From contig CBFHAI010000071.1 of assembly GCA_965653565.1 (NCBI GenBank), positions 1 to 22,196 on the forward strand: DNA of 22,196 bases, read 5' to 3'. Numbering within the stretch: the stretch's first letter is position 1; each line of letters begins with the position of its first letter. The position numbers and the translations under genes are program-made. The stretch is from JALCLA01 sp965653565 (GTDB lineage: Bacteria; Pseudomonadota; Gammaproteobacteria; Xanthomonadales; Xanthomonadaceae). The notes beneath the pieces were generated by a model. The model was not told the DNA's origin and did not search any database. It was given only the letters and a program-made list of their open reading frames with translations. This document shows, in pieces, positions 22,142-22,196 of this stretch.

Positions 22142-22196
22142 ATGGTGGTCTCAACCGATCGATGCATCAGACTCCTAAGCATCGATACGGACGACA
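22142..22196 (+). CDS. Possible start of a further gene (cut by window end)
   Basis: An ATG at 22142, 28 bases after the promoter-like TAAAAT, opens a frame that stays open to the window end: MVVSTDRCIRLLSIDTDD. The IRLLSIDTDD segment is faintly like the first strand of a receiver domain, but 18 residues are too few to name a family. No clear ribosome binding site. Confidence 0.3.
   Translation, partial: MVVSTDRCIRLLSIDTDD
22158..22186. repeat. 8-bp-arm inverted repeat at the right edge
   Basis: ATCGATGC and GCATCGAT form a perfect 8-bp stem around a 13-base loop, within the first codons of the possible edge gene. It may be a leader structure or coincidence. Confidence 0.35.

Overview
The window is high-GC DNA with short intergenic gaps and reads as a chromosomal segment of a gammaproteobacterium, most likely Lysobacterales (Xanthomonadales), Rhodanobacteraceae-like. 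This placement is inferred from gene style, from a REP-like intergenic repeat at the left edge, and from a secreted protein ending in an IFxxGFE tail of a kind I associate with that order. No rRNA, tRNA, CRISPR array, transposase or phage gene was seen.

Positions 153-14767 (almost all on the minus strand) hold a complete reductive pyrimidine catabolic route. In transcription order the genes are: omega-amino-acid:pyruvate aminotransferase; a large secreted repeat protein; MmsA semialdehyde dehydrogenase; N-carbamoyl-beta-alanine amidohydrolase; PreT; PreA; an NCS1 permease; and, beyond a divergent toxin-antitoxin pair, dihydropyrimidinase. Together they would take up uracil or thymine, reduce the ring (PreTA), open it (dihydropyrimidinase), release CO2 and ammonia (amidohydrolase), transaminate beta-alanine or beta-aminoisobutyrate, and make acetyl-CoA or propionyl-CoA (MmsA). 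A Fcy1-like cytosine deaminase at 20075-20512 could feed cytosine into the route as uracil. No dedicated regulator gene is visible.

Three small accessory modules sit at gene junctions of this cluster: an AbrB-type antitoxin/Doc toxin pair (1665-2323, opposite strand), a GxxExxY-family gene enclosed by 48-bp near-perfect inverted repeats between preT and preA (5165-5701), and an overlapping DUF4160/DUF2442 pair (8394-8877). The GxxExxY cassette looks like an intact insertion unit without a transposase and is the most unusual structure here. The 864-residue secreted protein (10723-13317) consists of eight roughly 100-residue modules, each with a Cys-x(2-4)-Cys loop.

Positions 14804-20033 are a second system: an OmpR-type response regulator and a histidine kinase with a large periplasmic domain on the minus strand, divergent from a PspA-like protein, a multi-pass membrane protein and a secreted VWA-domain protein. 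The divergent promoter region carries a GTAAA-N6-GTAAA direct repeat (CpxR-box-like) flanked by a symmetric 9-bp inverted repeat. This suggests an envelope-stress module whose regulator controls both arms.

Positions 20034-22196 hold a 12-bp-stem hairpin between convergent genes, the cytosine deaminase, an orphan HPt protein, an exported metallo-beta-lactamase-fold protein that seems to lack one usual metal-binding histidine, and, at the right edge, a promoter-like sequence with the possible beginning of another gene.
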